Position numbers and translations under genes: made by a program | Notes under the pieces: generated by a model | Databases searched by the model: none | The model's input: only the letters and a program-made list of their open reading frames with translations | Told to the model about the DNA's origin: nothing | Part shown: positions 1 to 8,364 of the stretch, piece by piece | How positions within the stretch are numbered: position 1 is the stretch's first letter | Layout: each line of letters opens with the position of its first letter | Source of the DNA: a virus | Direction: 5' to 3' (one strand) | DNA length: 25,922 nt | Virus record (IMG/VR): IMGVR_UViG_3300044858_003183 | Location: 1-25,922 of that record

Positions 1-113
1 GTCGCCTCCATGCCCTCGGGCTCCCATCGGTAGTAGGTCCGACGACCATCGGCACACCACGCCCCGAGGAGCCGTCGACGCATTCGGAGCCATCTCTCCG
101 GGTCGTGCTTCAT
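1..113 (-). CDS. Hypothetical protein, N-terminal part (cut by window edge)
   Basis: The start codon ATG at 113 overlaps the TGA of the upstream gene (ATGA, four bases), which fixes the start by the coupling pattern used throughout this window. Thirty-seven codons are visible before the left edge. The fragment begins MKHDPERWLRMRRRLLGAW and is rich in Arg and aromatic residues (W, YY), with no membrane segment. I do not recognise a family. Its place after the RecT gene suggests an accessory or DNA-metabolism role, but that is only inference from context. Confidence 0.6.
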   Translation of the reverse strand, partial: MKHDPERWLRMRRRLLGAWCADGRRTYYRWEPEGMEA

Positions 114-541
114 GGTGCGCCGTCCGGGTCGCCCGGAGGACCGAAGTCCTCCGACCCCCAGTCAGCCGAGCCGACCGTCGAGGACGGAGCCGGGGTCTCG
201 ACCTTAAATCGTTTGACGTCTCGCGTCCGCGTGACCCTGAGTCGCTCCGCCTCCGGGACGGAGAGGACGCAGCGGTCCGCGAGGCGATCGAGCGCCTGCC
301 TCTGGAGCTCGATTCGATTGAGGGCGTCCGCTTGCATATCCCAGCATGCGGACATGCTGTCGAGATTGCGCGTCCCGACCTCGTCGACACATGACCGGGT
401 CGCCGACTCGATGCTCCGACCGACCTGCTCCCCATTCCGAGCGCCGACGATAAACGTCCCCGTCACTCCGAGGAGGACGCCGAGACCCATAGCTATCCAG
501 TCGAATCCGCGCGGCTCTTTCTCTCCGACGACGATGCTCAT
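110..541 (-). CDS. Single-pass membrane protein of unknown function (143 aa)
   Basis: The product has a short cytoplasmic-type N-terminus followed by one clear hydrophobic segment at about residues 14-33 (DWIAMGLGVLLGVTGTFIVG). A hydrophilic region with helical, heptad-like stretches follows (about residues 40-100), and the C-terminus is rich in Pro, Gly and acidic residues. Three cysteines lie in the soluble part. The ATG at 541 overlaps the preceding TGA by four bases. No catalytic motif is visible and I do not recognise the family. A membrane-anchored helical protein in an early-type operon could be an exclusion factor or an i-spanin-like protein, but the sequence does not decide between them. 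Confidence 0.75.
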   Translation of the reverse strand: MSIVVGEKEPRGFDWIAMGLGVLLGVTGTFIVGARNGEQVGRSIESATRSCVDEVGTRNLDSMSACWDMQADALNRIELQRQALDRLADRCVLSVPEAERLRVTRTRDVKRFKVETPAPSSTVGSADWGSEDFGPPGDPDGAP

Positions 542-771
542 GACTGGACCCCCAGCGCCTCAAGGCGGTCGATGATGTCTTGGATGTGTCGAATCGCCTG
601 CGCCTGGGTCGACGTGCCTCGACCGAAGACGAGCGCGCCCGAGTAGAGGCCCGCGACGTAGACATCGACGATGCGCTCGGAGGTCATCGCCCCACGGTCA
701 CACGCCCGGACCGCCGCGCGGACGACCCGCGTCCGGAGCTCCTCGATCTCCTCAATGTCTCGGACGCTCAT
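538..771 (-). CDS. Small hypothetical protein (77 aa)
   Basis: This is a short, mostly helical, soluble protein with an acidic N-terminus (SVRDIEEIEELRTRVVRAA) and a central hydrophobic stretch around VYVAGLYSGALVFG that is too short and polar for a confident membrane segment. The ATG at 771 overlaps the RecT stop by four bases, and its own TGA overlaps the next ATG in the same way, so it sits inside a coupled run of genes. I do not recognise a family. Its position directly after a RecT-type annealase, where phages often carry exonuclease or SSB genes, is noteworthy, but the protein is too small and lacks motifs for either. Confidence 0.7.
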   Translation of the reverse strand: MSVRDIEEIEELRTRVVRAAVRACDRGAMTSERIVDVYVAGLYSGALVFGRGTSTQAQAIRHIQDIIDRLEALGVQS

Positions 772-1616
772 CGCTCGCCCTCCTCATAGCTGACGGTCTG
801 ACTCATCGCCGCGTCCCGCTTAGCAGCCCATCCCGCGATGTGCGCCGCGCCCTTAGGCGTCCCGAGGTAGCGGACCGCCGCCTCGAGGCGGTCGATGGGA
901 GCGGTCCCGAGGTCGAGACCGTCCCGCGAAATGAGCTCCTCGACGAATGCCGGGGCGTCATACTCGACCAGCATCATCGAGGAGATGAGCGCCCGACGAC
1001 GGTCCTCGGTCGAGGGCTCGGAGGCCGGGACGATCTCGACCACATCGACCGCGAGCGCCTGAGCTTTCGCCTGGACGGGCTCGACCGGACGGAGCGTCTC
1101 GACCTTGACCGAGTCGAGCGGAGTCGCGAGCTCGTCGGGGTCGTAGATGCCCGCGACGAGGTCCGGGTAGACGATGCGGGCGAGCGCCGACGCGCATCGA
1201 GCGCGGAGCATCGCCTCCGGGTAGGAGCGCCATCCCTGACCGTTTGTGAGCCCCGCGCGTTGAGCCTGCTCGATGGTCCACGTCAGGACCGTCGGCTCCG
1301 TGTCGCCCTTGCGCCTGGTCGTGTAGGTCGCCCGGGTCGGGGTCGTCTCGACGCATCGCCACTCGACACATTCTCCGGACTTGCGGACGAGGGCGACCGT
1401 CGCATCCGCCGAAAGCGTGACCTTCCCTTTGATGACCGAGAGCATCCGGAGCGATTGCATCGGGGCGAAACCGAGCTCCCGCCCCGCCATGAGAACAATC
1501 AGCGCGTCCTGAGGGCGATTCCGGAGCGCGTCCGGAGCGAGCGCGCTCGAGGCCGCGACGACCGCCGTCGGACCGAGAGCGTCCGCGCCGAGGATGATGT
1601 CCGTATTGCTTGCCAT
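768..1616 (-). CDS. recT: RecT-family single-strand annealing protein
   Basis: The 282-residue product matches the phage RecT/Bet annealase pattern. It has an N-terminal helical part, a conserved core GRELGFAPMQSLRMLSVIKG (about residues 46-65) followed by KVTLSADATVALVRKSG, then the region EAMLRARCASALARIVYPDL and IYDPDEL (about 134-163). The C-terminal third is variable, as is usual for the family. RecT proteins pair complementary single strands during phage recombination and normally work with a 5'-3' exonuclease. No such exonuclease is visible here, so it may lie beyond the left edge. The ATG at 1616 follows a GAAAGG ribosome binding site, just below three tandem hairpins. Confidence 0.87.
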   Translation of the reverse strand: MASNTDIILGADALGPTAVVAASSALAPDALRNRPQDALIVLMAGRELGFAPMQSLRMLSVIKGKVTLSADATVALVRKSGECVEWRCVETTPTRATYTTRRKGDTEPTVLTWTIEQAQRAGLTNGQGWRSYPEAMLRARCASALARIVYPDLVAGIYDPDELATPLDSVKVETLRPVEPVQAKAQALAVDVVEIVPASEPSTEDRRRALISSMMLVEYDAPAFVEELISRDGLDLGTAPIDRLEAAVRYLGTPKGAAHIAGWAAKRDAAMSQTVSYEEGER

Positions 1617-1629
1617 GTGTTGACCTTTC

Positions 1630-1694
1630 GCCGCTCCCCAGCGGCTTCGTGTTGCATCCCAGACCGCCGGAGCGGTTTCGCCCTCCGCCGAGGG
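1630..1694 (-). promoter_or_regulatory. Three tandem hairpins in the leader of the RecT gene
   Basis: Read on the minus strand, the 82-base spacer between the 68-residue gene and recT contains three perfect short hairpins in a row. They are CCCTC-GGCG-GAGGG (1694-1681), ACCGC-TCCG-GCGGT (1676-1663) and GCCGCT-GGGG-AGCGGC (1645-1630). The last ends directly before the GAAAGG ribosome binding site at 1629-1624. There is no T-run, so a classical intrinsic terminator is unlikely. Attenuation, mRNA protection or control of RecT translation are the open options. Confidence 0.5.
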
Positions 1695-1698
1695 CTCG

Positions 1699-1905
1699 TC
1701 AGTGGGTCGCGTGCTCCGACTCGATACCAGCCGCGACCGCGACGAGAGCCGCCATGTCGCCAGCGGAGGTCATAACCCGCACAGAGTTAGCTCCGTCCGT
1801 CGACGGAAACCCCGCCATATCTCCGCGAGCGTCGCAGGCCCGCATGAAAGCCCACGCCGCGCTCATCGTCGAGAAATTGAAAACCTGATTAGCTCGCTCG
1901 CCCAT
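1699..1905 (-). CDS. Small hypothetical protein (68 aa), first gene of the left operon
   Basis: The ATG at 1905 is preceded by a GGAGAG ribosome binding site seven bases upstream, and the gene lies directly behind a good sigma70-type promoter. The product (MGERANQVFNFSTMSAAWAF...) is soluble and mildly acidic, contains three methionine-flanked hydrophobic patches and one cysteine, and has no recognisable motif. As the first gene after a promoter and upstream of recT it may be an early protein. An inverted repeat overlapping both the promoter -10 box and the ribosome binding site implies specific control. I do not recognise a family. Confidence 0.7.
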   Translation of the reverse strand: MGERANQVFNFSTMSAAWAFMRACDARGDMAGFPSTDGANSVRVMTSAGDMAALVAVAAGIESEHATH

Positions 1906-1908
1906 GTT

Positions 1909-1952
1909 GTCTCTCCGTTGTCCGTGGCCGACTCCCCGTCGACAAGAGAGAC
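1909..1952 (-). promoter_or_regulatory. Inverted repeat spanning the -10 box and the ribosome binding site
   Basis: On the minus strand GTCTCTCTTGTC (1952-1941) is complementary to GACAACGGAGAGAC (1922-1909), giving 12 pairs with a two-base bulge and an 18-base loop. The 3' arm contains the GGAGAG ribosome binding site of the 68-residue gene, and the 5' arm touches the -10 hexamer. It could act as a DNA operator, or as an RNA hairpin that hides the ribosome binding site if transcription starts further upstream. Confidence 0.45.
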
Positions 1953-1979
1953 CATAGCCCCGCCTCTTTCAGTTTGCAA
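1951..1979 (-). promoter_or_regulatory. Sigma70-type promoter of the left operon
   Basis: TTGCAA (1979-1974) and TATGGT (1956-1951) are separated by 17 bases, each matching four of six consensus positions. Upstream at about 1980-2006 is a T-rich tract on the minus strand, the most AT-rich stretch I noticed in the window, which could serve as an UP element. It lies in the 168-base gap between the holin-like gene and the 68-residue gene, where an independent transcript would be expected to begin. The assignment is by eye only. Confidence 0.5.
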
Positions 1980-2073
1980 ATAAAAACAGTAGAAAAAGAG
2001 AGGCCTCGTGTCGATTGTCGCAAGTCCGCGCCGTTGCTCGACTTGAGCGCTTAGCCTGGACGACGGAGTCCGC

Positions 2074-2397
2074 TCACTCGCTCGGCTTGTCGTCGTCTCG
2101 ACCCGAGGTCCGTGCTCCGAACTGATAGCCAAAGACAACGAGGACGATCGATTTGATTAAGTCGAAGAGCCCGCGCCTGAGGTCGTCGCTCATGAGCTGG
2201 ACATCCCACGAGACCATAGCGTCCGCCGCGAAAATCCCGAGGAAGACCGTGAGGACGAACGCCACGAACCGCGTGAGCCACTCACGTTGGCCCAGCTCCC
2301 GCGGGATAATGCTGTTCACATACCAGACGAGGAGGGCGACGACCGCGACGCTCAGGACGACGCCGAGGACCATGATAGGCGTATCACCGTGAAGCAT
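2074..2397 (-). CDS. Holin-like small membrane protein (107 aa)
   Basis: The protein has three hydrophobic segments at about residues 7-31, 42-63 and 77-94, short charged loops, and a hydrophilic C-terminal tail with alternating charges (RTSGRDDDKPSE). This size and topology fit phage holins, which form lesions in the inner membrane so that the endolysin or spanin system can act. The ATG at 2397 overlaps the TAA of the preceding tail gene (TAATG). Its place at the end of the tail module is a usual holin location. A holin cannot be assigned from topology alone, and other small phage membrane proteins look similar. Confidence 0.55.
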   Translation of the reverse strand: MLHGDTPIMVLGVVLSVAVVALLVWYVNSIIPRELGQREWLTRFVAFVLTVFLGIFAADAMVSWDVQLMSDDLRRGLFDLIKSIVLVVFGYQFGARTSGRDDDKPSE

Positions 2398-5390
2398 TAG
2401 CCGACGTCTTTCCCGCGGTCGCCCGCCGCTCCGAGCGTATGAGCCGCGTCGGAGAGGTAGGCATAGCGCCGCGTCGTCGAGGTCGCGTCATCGTAGGACG
2501 CATGGTCGAGGCCGTCTCCCGCGACCAGACCATGAGCCGCGGAGAGCTCGACGACGTCGCCGACGATGCCGACGATGTCCCGCTCGACGCCCGCGCCCCA
2601 GTTGCCCGCCGGGATACATCGGACGCGGTCGCCCGCGCTGAAGTAGTCGAGGCCCGTCCGAGCGAGGTCGGTCTGAGTCTCGCCCGTCGCCGGGTCGATG
2701 GTCGAGGTGTAGAGGTTTGAGTAGGTCTGGACCTCCGTCGGACTGACGACCGAGAGGACCTCGAGGGACGGGACCCAGCCCGCCGGACGGAGCCCGGTCG
2801 ACTGGAGCGTGAGACCGAGACGACCGCCCGACCAGTCCCGCTCAAGGCCCATCACGCGACACGGCTCCGAGACGAGACCGAGCGTCCCGTCGATGCGGAC
2901 CGCGCTCGAGCTCGTCAGCGTGACCGCGTCTCCGACCGCGACCTCGAGCGCGCCCGGATGGTCGATAGAGACCGCGAGTTGATACCGGACGCGAGGCACC
3001 CCGACACGCCGCCTCATGTGCTGGATGACCGGGAGGAGTGCCGCGACCGCCTCAAGCGGACCGCCGTCGACGTTGATTCCCCGCATGTCGAGGGCGAGTT
3101 GCTCGCCGCCGTCTCCGCCCGCCGCATCGACCGCGTCCGAGTCGACGAATGTCGTGACCCTCGTCGGCTTGCCCGAGCCGTCATAGTTGGTCGAGAGCTT
3201 GTAGGCGCGGACGACTTGCCCATCGACCGCGGATGTAACCTGTCCGTCCGCGAGGATGTCCGCGTCCTCGATGACCATGACCGGAGCCGCGTCCGACGCT
3301 GGGGAGAGAGAGACGAGGGCGAGCTTTTGACGCCCGTCGAGGTAGCGCTGAACGACCGCGCCGCCGAGTAGAGTCAGGACGTCCCCGAGCGAGTCCTCGA
3401 CGGTCTGGGTCGAGTCGACGTCGAACGTCGCCCCCTCGAGCGCGGAGGGGATCGGAAACGTAAAGAAAGACGGCTCGAAGATGTCCGACTGGTCGAGGTT
3501 CGCCCCGTATGGGTAGACGTCCCACGCCCCATTCGTCCCGGCTCCGACCCCGCTCTCCATGAGTCGGAGGAGGAGCTCGGTCGGAGGCGTCCCGTAGCTC
3601 CGCGCCTGGGGCGTGACCGTGACCGGGGTCCCATGATCGAGAGCGTAGAGGCCCGGGTCGGAGACCGCGGAGACCGCGAGGGCGTAGCCGATGGGGTCGC
3701 CCGTGTCAGGGTCGAGGACGACGGAGGAGCCCGCGATCTCGACGTCGAATGAGCCCGTCGAGTAGTTGAGATCGTCGCCTCCGGAGATGCGGACCGACAT
3801 CGGACCGCCCGCGCTCCAGATGTCCTCCTCGACAAGGATGTAAGGCTCCGCGCTCTGGTACCACGCGAGCGCGGGACCTCGACACGGGAGAGCCGTCAGC
3901 GCTCCGAGGGTAGCCTCGCCCGTGATGCGCTCATTCCGTATCGCGACCGACCCGGCCTCGAGGTCGATGAAGTGAGCCGCATCGTCCGGGCCTCGATAGT
4001 CGAGACCGACGCAAATGTCCGCCGGGCTCGGGACCCATCGGAGCGTGAGCTCGGAGTCCGCCTGAGGCTCCTCGACGAGCCCCGCCCTAAACTCCCAGCT
4101 CCCGACGCCTTGCGCCATCGACACGGAGGCCCATCGCCCCGCGTCGCCCTGGGTCGTGTCGACGGTCCAGCGGTCGAGGCGATGCGTCGCGAGGTTGTAG
4201 GCCGCGAGCCCAGCGTCCGCGCCCGCGATGGCGACGAGGAGACGCTCCGGCCACGCGACGACCTGAGGCCCGCTGTCGTCGATGAGCGAGAGCCGCGCGT
4301 CCTCCGCGAGCTCTGGATTGCGGAGGCGGTAGCTCCCGACCGGAGGGTTAGGGTCGAGGTCGAGCTCCAGCCCTGGGAGCCGAGCCGTCGTCTCGTATCG
4401 CGTCCCCGAGAGGAGGACCGCTCCGCTCCGAGGATGACCCGCCGGGAGCGTGATGTCTGATTGCGCGACATGGGCGTCGTATGTGTCGGACGTCAGTTGA
4501 GCATCGACCGCGACGACGTCGACGACGCCGCGATAGGCCGCGCCGACGGGCCAGACCTGACGGATGCGGACGTCCGACGCGCGCCCGGGCGTGAAGTAAT
4601 GCCACCCGCGGAGGAGCTTAGTCGAGGTCGCCCCAGCGGAGAGACGCTGTCGCATCGCCGCGGACATCGCCGCGATTTTGACGGTTAGCGTCATGCCATC
4701 GCCGGAGAGCTCGGGCTCCCGGTCGAGGACGCCGCGCCATATCTCGACATAGGCTCCGACGCGGACGCCGTCGACGACCGGAGCCGCTCGGACGATTGCG
4801 GGACGCCCTCTCCAGTAGGTCACATCGCGAGTGACCGTCGGCTGAGCGCCGCGCGTCGGCTGGTAGAGATGGCGAGCGATGCGCGTATCTGCGACGCCTC
4901 GAGCGCATCCCTGGAGTTGCGTCCCGATGGTCGCCGTCGGCTGCATAGCTTCGAGGCCACAATGGACGAGACCAGACCACGCCGACACATCGTCGACGAC
5001 GTCGACATCCGTCGGGCCCGCTTCGTGAGGGACCGTCCCCGCGAGCTTCGTCCCGGTAGCGCCTCGAGGACCGATGCGCCGGAGGGTCGACACGGGGTCG
5101 ATGGAGTGTGTCGCCGCGGTCCGCGTAGCCGCTGAGACCGGAGCGTCCCGCGCCGCGAGACGTACCGTCACCGGGGCCTGAGAGACTTTCGAGCGGATGT
5201 CGTCGACGGTCGCCGACTCCGCCCCGAGGGAGAGGAGAGCGCAGACGTCCCGATAGTCGAGCCCGGTCGTCCCTGGTATCGGCTCGACGTCCGGAGCGGG
5301 CCCGCAGTAGTAGCGGTCCGTGACACCGGAGATGACGAGGACGACCGCGAGCTCGCGACCGCGGAGAGCATCGACGAGAGGATCGCTCAT
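2397..5390 (-). CDS. Large tail-tip / tail hub protein (997 aa)
   Basis: This is the largest complete protein here and the last of the tail genes. It is rich in beta-type sequence, Asp, Val and Gly, with no signal peptide or membrane segment. The C-terminal 150 residues (from about EVLSVVSPTEVQTYSNLYTS) have repeated short beta motifs. Position and size fit a tail-tip protein of the host-specificity (lambda J-like) or hub type, which forms the end of the siphovirus tail. I see no enzymatic motif. I chose the ATG at 5390 because it overlaps the upstream TGA as ATGA. A GTG 15 bases earlier (5405) is possible but lacks that coupling. Confidence 0.65.
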   Translation of the reverse strand: MSDPLVDALRGRELAVVLVISGVTDRYYCGPAPDVEPIPGTTGLDYRDVCALLSLGAESATVDDIRSKVSQAPVTVRLAARDAPVSAATRTAATHSIDPVSTLRRIGPRGATGTKLAGTVPHEAGPTDVDVVDDVSAWSGLVHCGLEAMQPTATIGTQLQGCARGVADTRIARHLYQPTRGAQPTVTRDVTYWRGRPAIVRAAPVVDGVRVGAYVEIWRGVLDREPELSGDGMTLTVKIAAMSAAMRQRLSAGATSTKLLRGWHYFTPGRASDVRIRQVWPVGAAYRGVVDVVAVDAQLTSDTYDAHVAQSDITLPAGHPRSGAVLLSGTRYETTARLPGLELDLDPNPPVGSYRLRNPELAEDARLSLIDDSGPQVVAWPERLLVAIAGADAGLAAYNLATHRLDRWTVDTTQGDAGRWASVSMAQGVGSWEFRAGLVEEPQADSELTLRWVPSPADICVGLDYRGPDDAAHFIDLEAGSVAIRNERITGEATLGALTALPCRGPALAWYQSAEPYILVEEDIWSAGGPMSVRISGGDDLNYSTGSFDVEIAGSSVVLDPDTGDPIGYALAVSAVSDPGLYALDHGTPVTVTPQARSYGTPPTELLLRLMESGVGAGTNGAWDVYPYGANLDQSDIFEPSFFTFPIPSALEGATFDVDSTQTVEDSLGDVLTLLGGAVVQRYLDGRQKLALVSLSPASDAAPVMVIEDADILADGQVTSAVDGQVVRAYKLSTNYDGSGKPTRVTTFVDSDAVDAAGGDGGEQLALDMRGINVDGGPLEAVAALLPVIQHMRRRVGVPRVRYQLAVSIDHPGALEVAVGDAVTLTSSSAVRIDGTLGLVSEPCRVMGLERDWSGGRLGLTLQSTGLRPAGWVPSLEVLSVVSPTEVQTYSNLYTSTIDPATGETQTDLARTGLDYFSAGDRVRCIPAGNWGAGVERDIVGIVGDVVELSAAHGLVAGDGLDHASYDDATSTTRRYAYLSDAAHTLGAAGDRGKDVG

Positions 5391-6028
5391 AGCGTTTGAC
5401 CCCACACCGGGAGAATCGCGACCGCGTGCAGTCGAGCGGAGACCGTCGAGGCTCTGACGACCGCGACAGCCTCGCGGAGGTCATAGGTCGAGGCGACCGT
5501 CTCGAGCGCTCGAGGGAGGGACGGTAGCGCCGCGACCGCGAGACCTGGTCGACGTAGGTCCCCGGAGTAGTACCACGTCGGGACGAGCCGCCGGGACCCG
5601 TTAGGCCGCTCCTCCTCATTCCCCCGGAGCGAGCCGTCGGAGCGTTGCCACTTAATACCGACGTCGACGACGGAGCCGCCGACGTCCTCGAGATGGACCG
5701 TGACCGAGGGCGTCGATGTCCCGCCCTCCGCCTCCGACGAGACGAGGACCGCGACCTGTAGCGCCTCATCGAGAGGCCCGACCAGATACGCCGCCCGGAC
5801 GGTCTGGTTGATTCCGTTCGATGAGTGCACATAGCCGTTGAGGTTTGCCGCCGCGGTCTCGACGACCTGGGAGACGTGGACTGTCTGCCAGCTCCGAGCG
5901 TAGACGCCCGCGACCGTATTGACCCCGTCCGCGAGCGCCGCGAGGGTCTGCCCGAGGACGGGCCTCGCCGACTGAGTCGGGAGCGGAGACGGAGGGACGA
6001 GCCGCCGGGAGGTGTAGGGAACCGTCAA
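5387..6028 (-). CDS. Minor tail protein, unknown (213 aa), TTG start
   Basis: The reading frame is open well upstream of 6028, but that part overlaps the preceding gene and has shadow-like Arg/Gly/Pro composition. The natural start is the TTG at 6028-6026, which overlaps the previous TGA as TTGA, the same geometry as the ATGA and GTGA junctions elsewhere. The product begins MTVPYTSRRLVPPSPLPTQS, is mainly beta-type, and has no motif I recognise. Lying between two tail-tip genes, it is probably a structural component of the tail tip. Confidence 0.6.
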   Translation of the reverse strand: MTVPYTSRRLVPPSPLPTQSARPVLGQTLAALADGVNTVAGVYARSWQTVHVSQVVETAAANLNGYVHSSNGINQTVRAAYLVGPLDEALQVAVLVSSEAEGGTSTPSVTVHLEDVGGSVVDVGIKWQRSDGSLRGNEEERPNGSRRLVPTWYYSGDLRRPGLAVAALPSLPRALETVASTYDLREAVAVVRASTVSARLHAVAILPVWGQTL

Positions 6029-7086
6029 GAGAAGCTCCAGAGTAACAGGCCGTGGACCGCGTCGACCGTCGACATCGCCGTCGGTACCGTATCCCATGTC
6101 GCCGGGTCTGGCTGGGGCCACACTCGGACCGCTTGCCACTGGACGGAGAGGTCTTGAGCATACGCGCCCGCGCGGTCTGTCCGCCGGAGCTCCTCGGTCT
6201 TCGCGTCTCGGACGGAGAGCGCGCCGAACTCGATGGTCGACGACGAGAATCCGCCCGCGCCGCCGGAGTGCTGGACGATGACCTCGCCCGCCGCCGCGCT
6301 CGAGGCGACGACCCGCGCGAGGAGGTCGAACGCTCGGTCCGCCGAGTCGATGAATCGAGGCGATAGCCATTGATGGGCGTAGGGAGGGAGGCGGTCCTGA
6401 TTCGCGAGCTCGACGTTTTGGAGGTCCGAGACGTTGAGATGCACCCTCGGGAGCGCGCCGAGAGCGTCGATGGTCGCGTAAATCTGGGAGCCTACGCGAG
6501 CGGAGAGCGGTCGGTCCGCGACGAGCTCCCCATCGTCGACCGCCGTCCGACCGTCCGCCGTCGTCCCCGCTGGGAGAGACGCGAGAGCGGGCCAGTAGAC
6601 GAGGAGGGACGCGACCTCGATAGCGTTAGTCGACCCCGCGAGGCGGAGTCGGATGGTCTCCCGCGAGAGAATCCACGCGACATCGAGCGTCCCCGTGTAT
6701 GCCTTCCATGTCGCGTCGAGACCGGTCGTCGCATTGACCGTGAAAGAGTCCGCGCCGTTGACCGACTGGACCGTAACCGAGTGAGAGGACCCCGCGACGC
6801 CCGACCGGACTCGAGCGATGACGACGACCGAGACGACCGAGCCGCCCTCGAGCTCCGGAATGACCCACTCCGCGACCGTCGCCGGGACTGGAGAGGTCCG
6901 AGCACACGGGACCGACCCCGCGGTCTCCGCCCACGCCTGAGCGATGACCGGAGCCCGGGCGACGTGAGCTAGGCTCCAGTTGACCGCCGCCCCGAGCGCC
7001 GCGACCGTCGTCGCCTTAAGCGGCTCGCCCGTGAGGAGGGTCGACGGGTCGACGGGAGTCAGTGTCGCCGGGATGGTCCGCGCCAC
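6025..7086 (-). CDS. Putative minor tail protein (353 aa)
   Basis: A GTG start at 7086 follows directly after the TAA of the preceding gene with no gap. The product is a soluble, beta-rich, Ala/Val/Ser-rich protein. The middle part (about residues 70-190) looks like a jelly-roll or carbohydrate-binding-like region, with repeated short strands (SVVSVVVIARVRSG, SHSVTVQSVNGADSF, TIRLRLAGST). That fold is a guess from strand pattern only. Position between the distal tail and hub genes suggests a tail-tip structural protein. I do not recognise a specific family. Confidence 0.6.
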   Translation of the reverse strand: MARTIPATLTPVDPSTLLTGEPLKATTVAALGAAVNWSLAHVARAPVIAQAWAETAGSVPCARTSPVPATVAEWVIPELEGGSVVSVVVIARVRSGVAGSSHSVTVQSVNGADSFTVNATTGLDATWKAYTGTLDVAWILSRETIRLRLAGSTNAIEVASLLVYWPALASLPAGTTADGRTAVDDGELVADRPLSARVGSQIYATIDALGALPRVHLNVSDLQNVELANQDRLPPYAHQWLSPRFIDSADRAFDLLARVVASSAAAGEVIVQHSGGAGGFSSSTIEFGALSVRDAKTEELRRTDRAGAYAQDLSVQWQAVRVWPQPDPATWDTVPTAMSTVDAVHGLLLWSFS

Positions 7087-8364
7087 TTAGGGCTCCTCCG
7101 CAATCGTGACCGAGACGTCAGAGCTCCGGACCCGCGCTCCGTCGAGACCGAACGTCGAGGTCGAGGAGCTCGAGCTCGCGACGCGCCCGACGATGCGCCC
7201 CTTTAGATGCTGAGTCGTGTAGGCCGTCGAGAACTCCGGGACCGTCTCGCCCGTGTAGAGTTGTTCGATGTGCCGATGTCGTCGAGGGTCGCCGATGTCG
7301 AGCCAGAGCGTCAGAGGTTGACCGCGCCCCGAGGAGGGCCAGAAGGCGCGGACCGCCTGCCCCTCTTGGTCGAGCTGGGAGGTCGGGCCTCGGAGTGTGT
7401 AGGTCACATCGTGGAGCGTCGACGCGCCGATGTGTCGTCCTCGAGCTCGTCCGTTCGCGAGGGTTACGGCTCCGTCGATGCTCTCCGTGCTCACCTGGTA
7501 TCGGCTCATTCCTCGATACAGGACGAGGACCGCCGGACACGGGTACGTCGCCGTGAGGATGGAGCGACCGAGGACCGTCGAGACCGTCTCCTCGCCCGTG
7601 AACCCGAAGAGCCTCCGGAATGCGAGGCCCGCGTCCGTCGCGAGCCACGTCACCGCGGAGACGCTCGACGGGTAGGAGGTCCAGACCTTGCCCGCCGCAT
7701 CGACGCCCCAGCGGATGCGGAAGTCCGGAGAATCCGAGTAGAAGTTGTCGAGACGCTCGAGGGAGGACACGGGCCCGAGCCCGTCCTCCGAGTCCGTAGA
7801 GGCGCGGAGCGCGGTCGGGATAGCCTGGACCCGCGCCGTCGTCGTCGAGAGCGCGCAGGCCGTCGCGCCGTCCGTGATGGTGATGGCATTCGGGGCGACG
7901 TAGAGGTCGACGTTCCCCCTCTTCCATGCGTCCGGAGCCGTCACCTGTTGATAGGTCCCGACCGTCGAGGAGCTGGTCGTCCCGGTCGCGAATCCCCACG
8001 CATTCCCGGAGCTCGCCGCGAGGTCGAAAGACGCGAGGTCGACCGTCGGGACACGGACCGCGACCCGGTCGTCCTCCGTGATGATGACCTCCCACGAATC
8101 GCCCGGGGAGCCGCCCGCCGTGACCCAGCTCGAGCGGAGCTCCTCCGTCATCGAGCGCCCGGTCTGCGACCCGTAGCCGTTGAGGAACCCGAGGATGTCG
8201 GGGAACCGACCGCCGGAGAACGTCTGAGCCGCCGGGGTCACGATGACGTCGACGCCGCCGCGCTGGAAGATGGGCTCGCCGAGGAGCTCCGCGACATCGA
8301 CGCCGCGGAGGAGCGCTGGATACTTCTTCGCCGCAGGCTGAGAACCGAGGACGAGGGAACCCAT
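7087..8364 (-). CDS. Distal-tail-position structural protein (425 aa)
   Basis: The ATG at 8364 overlaps the tape measure stop as TAATG. The gene immediately after a tape measure in siphovirus operons usually encodes a distal tail (Dit-like) protein that attaches the tip to the tail tube, and this is the reason for the call. Visible features are beta-rich composition, a region with WLDIGDPRRHRHIEQLYTGE near residue 370, and a Ser/Thr-rich stretch near the C-terminus (VASSSSSTSTFGLDG). No enzymatic residues are evident. The family assignment is inferred from gene order, not motif. Confidence 0.6.
   Translation of the reverse strand: MGSLVLGSQPAAKKYPALLRGVDVAELLGEPIFQRGGVDVIVTPAAQTFSGGRFPDILGFLNGYGSQTGRSMTEELRSSWVTAGGSPGDSWEVIITEDDRVAVRVPTVDLASFDLAASSGNAWGFATGTTSSSTVGTYQQVTAPDAWKRGNVDLYVAPNAITITDGATACALSTTTARVQAIPTALRASTDSEDGLGPVSSLERLDNFYSDSPDFRIRWGVDAAGKVWTSYPSSVSAVTWLATDAGLAFRRLFGFTGEETVSTVLGRSILTATYPCPAVLVLYRGMSRYQVSTESIDGAVTLANGRARGRHIGASTLHDVTYTLRGPTSQLDQEGQAVRAFWPSSGRGQPLTLWLDIGDPRRHRHIEQLYTGETVPEFSTAYTTQHLKGRIVGRVASSSSSTSTFGLDGARVRSSDVSVTIAEEP

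Noticed and set aside
1863-1955. A 30-codon minus-strand ORF starting at the ATG within the -10 box
   Set aside because: It overlaps the 68-residue gene out of frame, and its start coincides with the promoter -10 hexamer. AGAGG upstream makes it possible as a leader peptide, but the downstream gene has the better ribosome binding site and composition.
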